Source of the DNA: Serripes groenlandicus
Lineage: Eukaryota > Mollusca > Bivalvia > Cardiida > Cardiidae
Assembly: GCA_031761405.1 (NCBI GenBank)
Contig: JASEVX010000010.1
Location: 13,925,447-13,989,446 of the forward strand
DNA: 64,000 nt
Direction of reading: 5' to 3'
In this document: positions 57,601-60,600 of the stretch, piece after piece
Position numbering within the stretch: position 1 is the stretch's first letter
Layout of the letters: each line of letters begins with the position of its first letter
Made by a program: the position numbers and the translations under genes
The notes under the pieces: model-generated
Database searches by the model: none
The model's input: the letters and a program-made list of their open reading frames with translations, nothing else
Told to the model about the DNA's origin: nothing

Positions 57601-60600
57601 CTCACTCAGACGATTCTTTTAAGTACCGGTACCCACAATATAGGGTTTAAGTGTAATTTGAGGATTTTAGAACATGAAAAATGCACCTTATCTAGAGCTC
57701 TGATGGATCAAATAAACTAATCATGTACATACATGCATACATTTATTGCAAAAAGTACATAATTATGCCTAAAAAAGAAGGAGTAAACTGGTGTTTCTCT
57801 ATCATTATCTCTCTAAAAAAAACATACAACCCTTTCCCACCTACAGATGCATTTTTATGCATATGTAGCAGATGACTTTTGAAAACATTGCTCATACTGA
57901 GTCATCTAATTTCTCCTTTTGTCACAATGTTTTCAAATGTATTTAATAATAAAACTTTCATTCATAGAAATGTTCCTTTCTTTTTTCGCCTAGATGTTTT
58001 CAACGTTGTTGTATGGTGGGATAGGGTTAACCCATTTATTGTGGTTTTCAGAACATGAACATTTCCGAAATATAGCCTTACAAATTGGATTGTTTATTTT
58101 GTTTGATTATTTGGTGTTTTACAGTGCTTTGAAACGTTTTTATAGTTATATCACAGCTTGGGTAAGAAGTACTGGTCCAGTTCTCCTGACACCAGCCAGT
58201 CAGTCATTATGCTAACCTCGCGTCCCTGAGCGCCGAGGTGGGCAGCCATTACTACCATTTTTTAAGTCTTTGGTATGACCCGGCCATGGATCAAACTCAC
58301 AAACTCCCGCACCCGATGTGGACGCTCTACGACTACACCACCGAGGCTTTCTCCTAGAGATCAGAGATACTAACCGTATCCCTGATTTGTTTTTTATTGT
58401 TTTGAATGGGAACATCCAGACCATAGACGGTCTCTGAGATACCAACCTTATCCCTGATTTGTTTGTTATTGTTGTATATTGGATCATCCAGACCATAGAC
58501 GGTCTCTGAGATACCAACCTTATCCCTGATTTGTTTGTTATTGTCGTATATCTGATCATCCAGACCATAGACGGTCTCCTAGAGATCTGAGATACCATAT
58601 CCCTGATTTGTTTGTTATTGTCATATATCTGATCATCCAGACCATAGACGGTCTCCTAGAGATCTGAGATACCAACCTTATCCCTGATTTGTTTGTTATT
58701 GTCGTATATTGGATCATCCAGACCATAGACGGTCTCCTAGAGATCTGAGATACTAACCTTATCCCTGATTTGTTTGTTATTGTCGTATATTGGATCATCT
58801 GGACCATACTTTATAAAAACTTTCACATCACTGAGGTGTCCTCTAAACTCGCCAGGGAGGACGCCATGAGGTATTTCGGTTGAGATCACTTTTAGATGTT
58901 GTTCCTTGCTCGCCCATGACAACCATCTGGAAAGGGAAAAGATTTCATTATGCGATATGTTTGATTTTTTGTTTTTTTAAGCGTTCGGCAAGTTAGTTTA
59001 TTTTGTTTTGCTTTTCTTTCTATAATTTGCTACAGAATTAAGTTTTCCGTGATACAAAAAAGCAACATATATAAACTTTTGATAAGGTTGTAAAAAAGGA
59101 TAAATTGCTCATGGTCAACATCTTGATGCCAAAGATAATAAATGAACATTATTTATACATGTATTTTGTTTCTTCAGGTTTTTTATTTATTCATTTTTAC
59201 AGATGCTTTCAATTTGGAAGGATCATAGGTACCATCTTCAATAAGTCAATAATTTAAACAAAAGCGTGACAGACAGATGAATGGGCAGATCACCCTATCA
59301 AGGCATTTAACACAAAATGATAAAATGTATACATCGGATAATTTAATGAAGTTTTATTAACCCTCTCCCACATGATACAAATCTGCAGCAGACGACTTTG
59401 AACATATTTGGTTAAAAGTATGGTTAACCTCTTTAATCCTTTCCCTCATATAGACGCTTTCTGAAGCCTCTGCAGCAGACAGCTTTTCGAAAACATAGTG
59501 ACAAAAGAAGAAATTGCACAAAACGTGCAATTTCTCCTTTTGCCACAATGTTTTCCACTTTTTGTCATAGGTTATCCATTCAATTATGGAGATTTTCTAT
59601 TTTTTGACAAAATATGTTCAAAGTCGTCTGCTGCAGAATTGTCGTATGGGGGAAAGGGTTAAATATAAGGTGAAGGTCAACTGTGAGAATTATTTAAGTG
59701 TTACTAGTTTCTTTACTGCCAATAAACCTTTACCATAAACGACAAATCTCTAAATATTTCTTACTGGTGTTAACCCTTTCCCTCATATATAATTCTGCAG
59801 CAAACGACTTTGAACTTATTTTGTCAAAACATAGAAAATCTCTATAATTAATTGAATGGACAACCTATGACTAAAAGTGGAAAACATTGTGGCAAAAGGA
59901 GAAATTGCATGTTTTGTGCAATTTCTTCTTTTGTCACTATGTTTTCAAAAAGCCATCTGCTGCAGAGGCGTCAGAAAGCGTCTATATGAGGGAAAGGGTT
60001 AGTAACCAGTGGAGGTCTGGTGGACCCATCACCACTTGATAGAACACAGGGAATCTGTCATGGCCTAGTGTGGTTAGCTTGGAGAATTTGGGACCAGATG
60101 TACCAGGTTCGATCTGCATTCATGGTGGATGGAGTACATGTCCTTTAGCAATGCACATTTCTAGATAGCCTAGGCCCCAATCTCATTAAAGTCATCTCCT
60201 ATTAACACTACATTTAGTCAGATTGTGTACTTTATTCAGATTGGCCTACTAAGTAGATCTACCCTGGGATCAAGATTAAAGTGGCATTTCTATCCAGAGG
60301 GAAGAAAACTCATGTAAAAAAAGTTTAAATCAATTTTTTTAAAAATAAGAAGCTGAATGGGTTTGGAATTAACCACAAACATGTTACCCAAGAGCCCACA
60401 CTCACAAATTATACTTTTCTCCAAGATTTCAGGATTTTAAAAACGGAGCCGTTCATGTACATTTTCATTCCGGAATGTACTTAAAGGTTGGATGTCATAT
60501 ACAAACTGTGTTGAGATAAAATGTACATAACGGTTATAAAAACACACTCAGTTCAATGAGGCATATACATTGTATACACAATAAGTATGTGTATCTAGTA

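Noticed and set aside
58212..58807. Long minus-strand frames reading MVWMIQYTTITNKSG repeats
   Set aside because: They are the wrong frame of the amplified exon 2 end; the true coding frame stops at the TAG in each unit.
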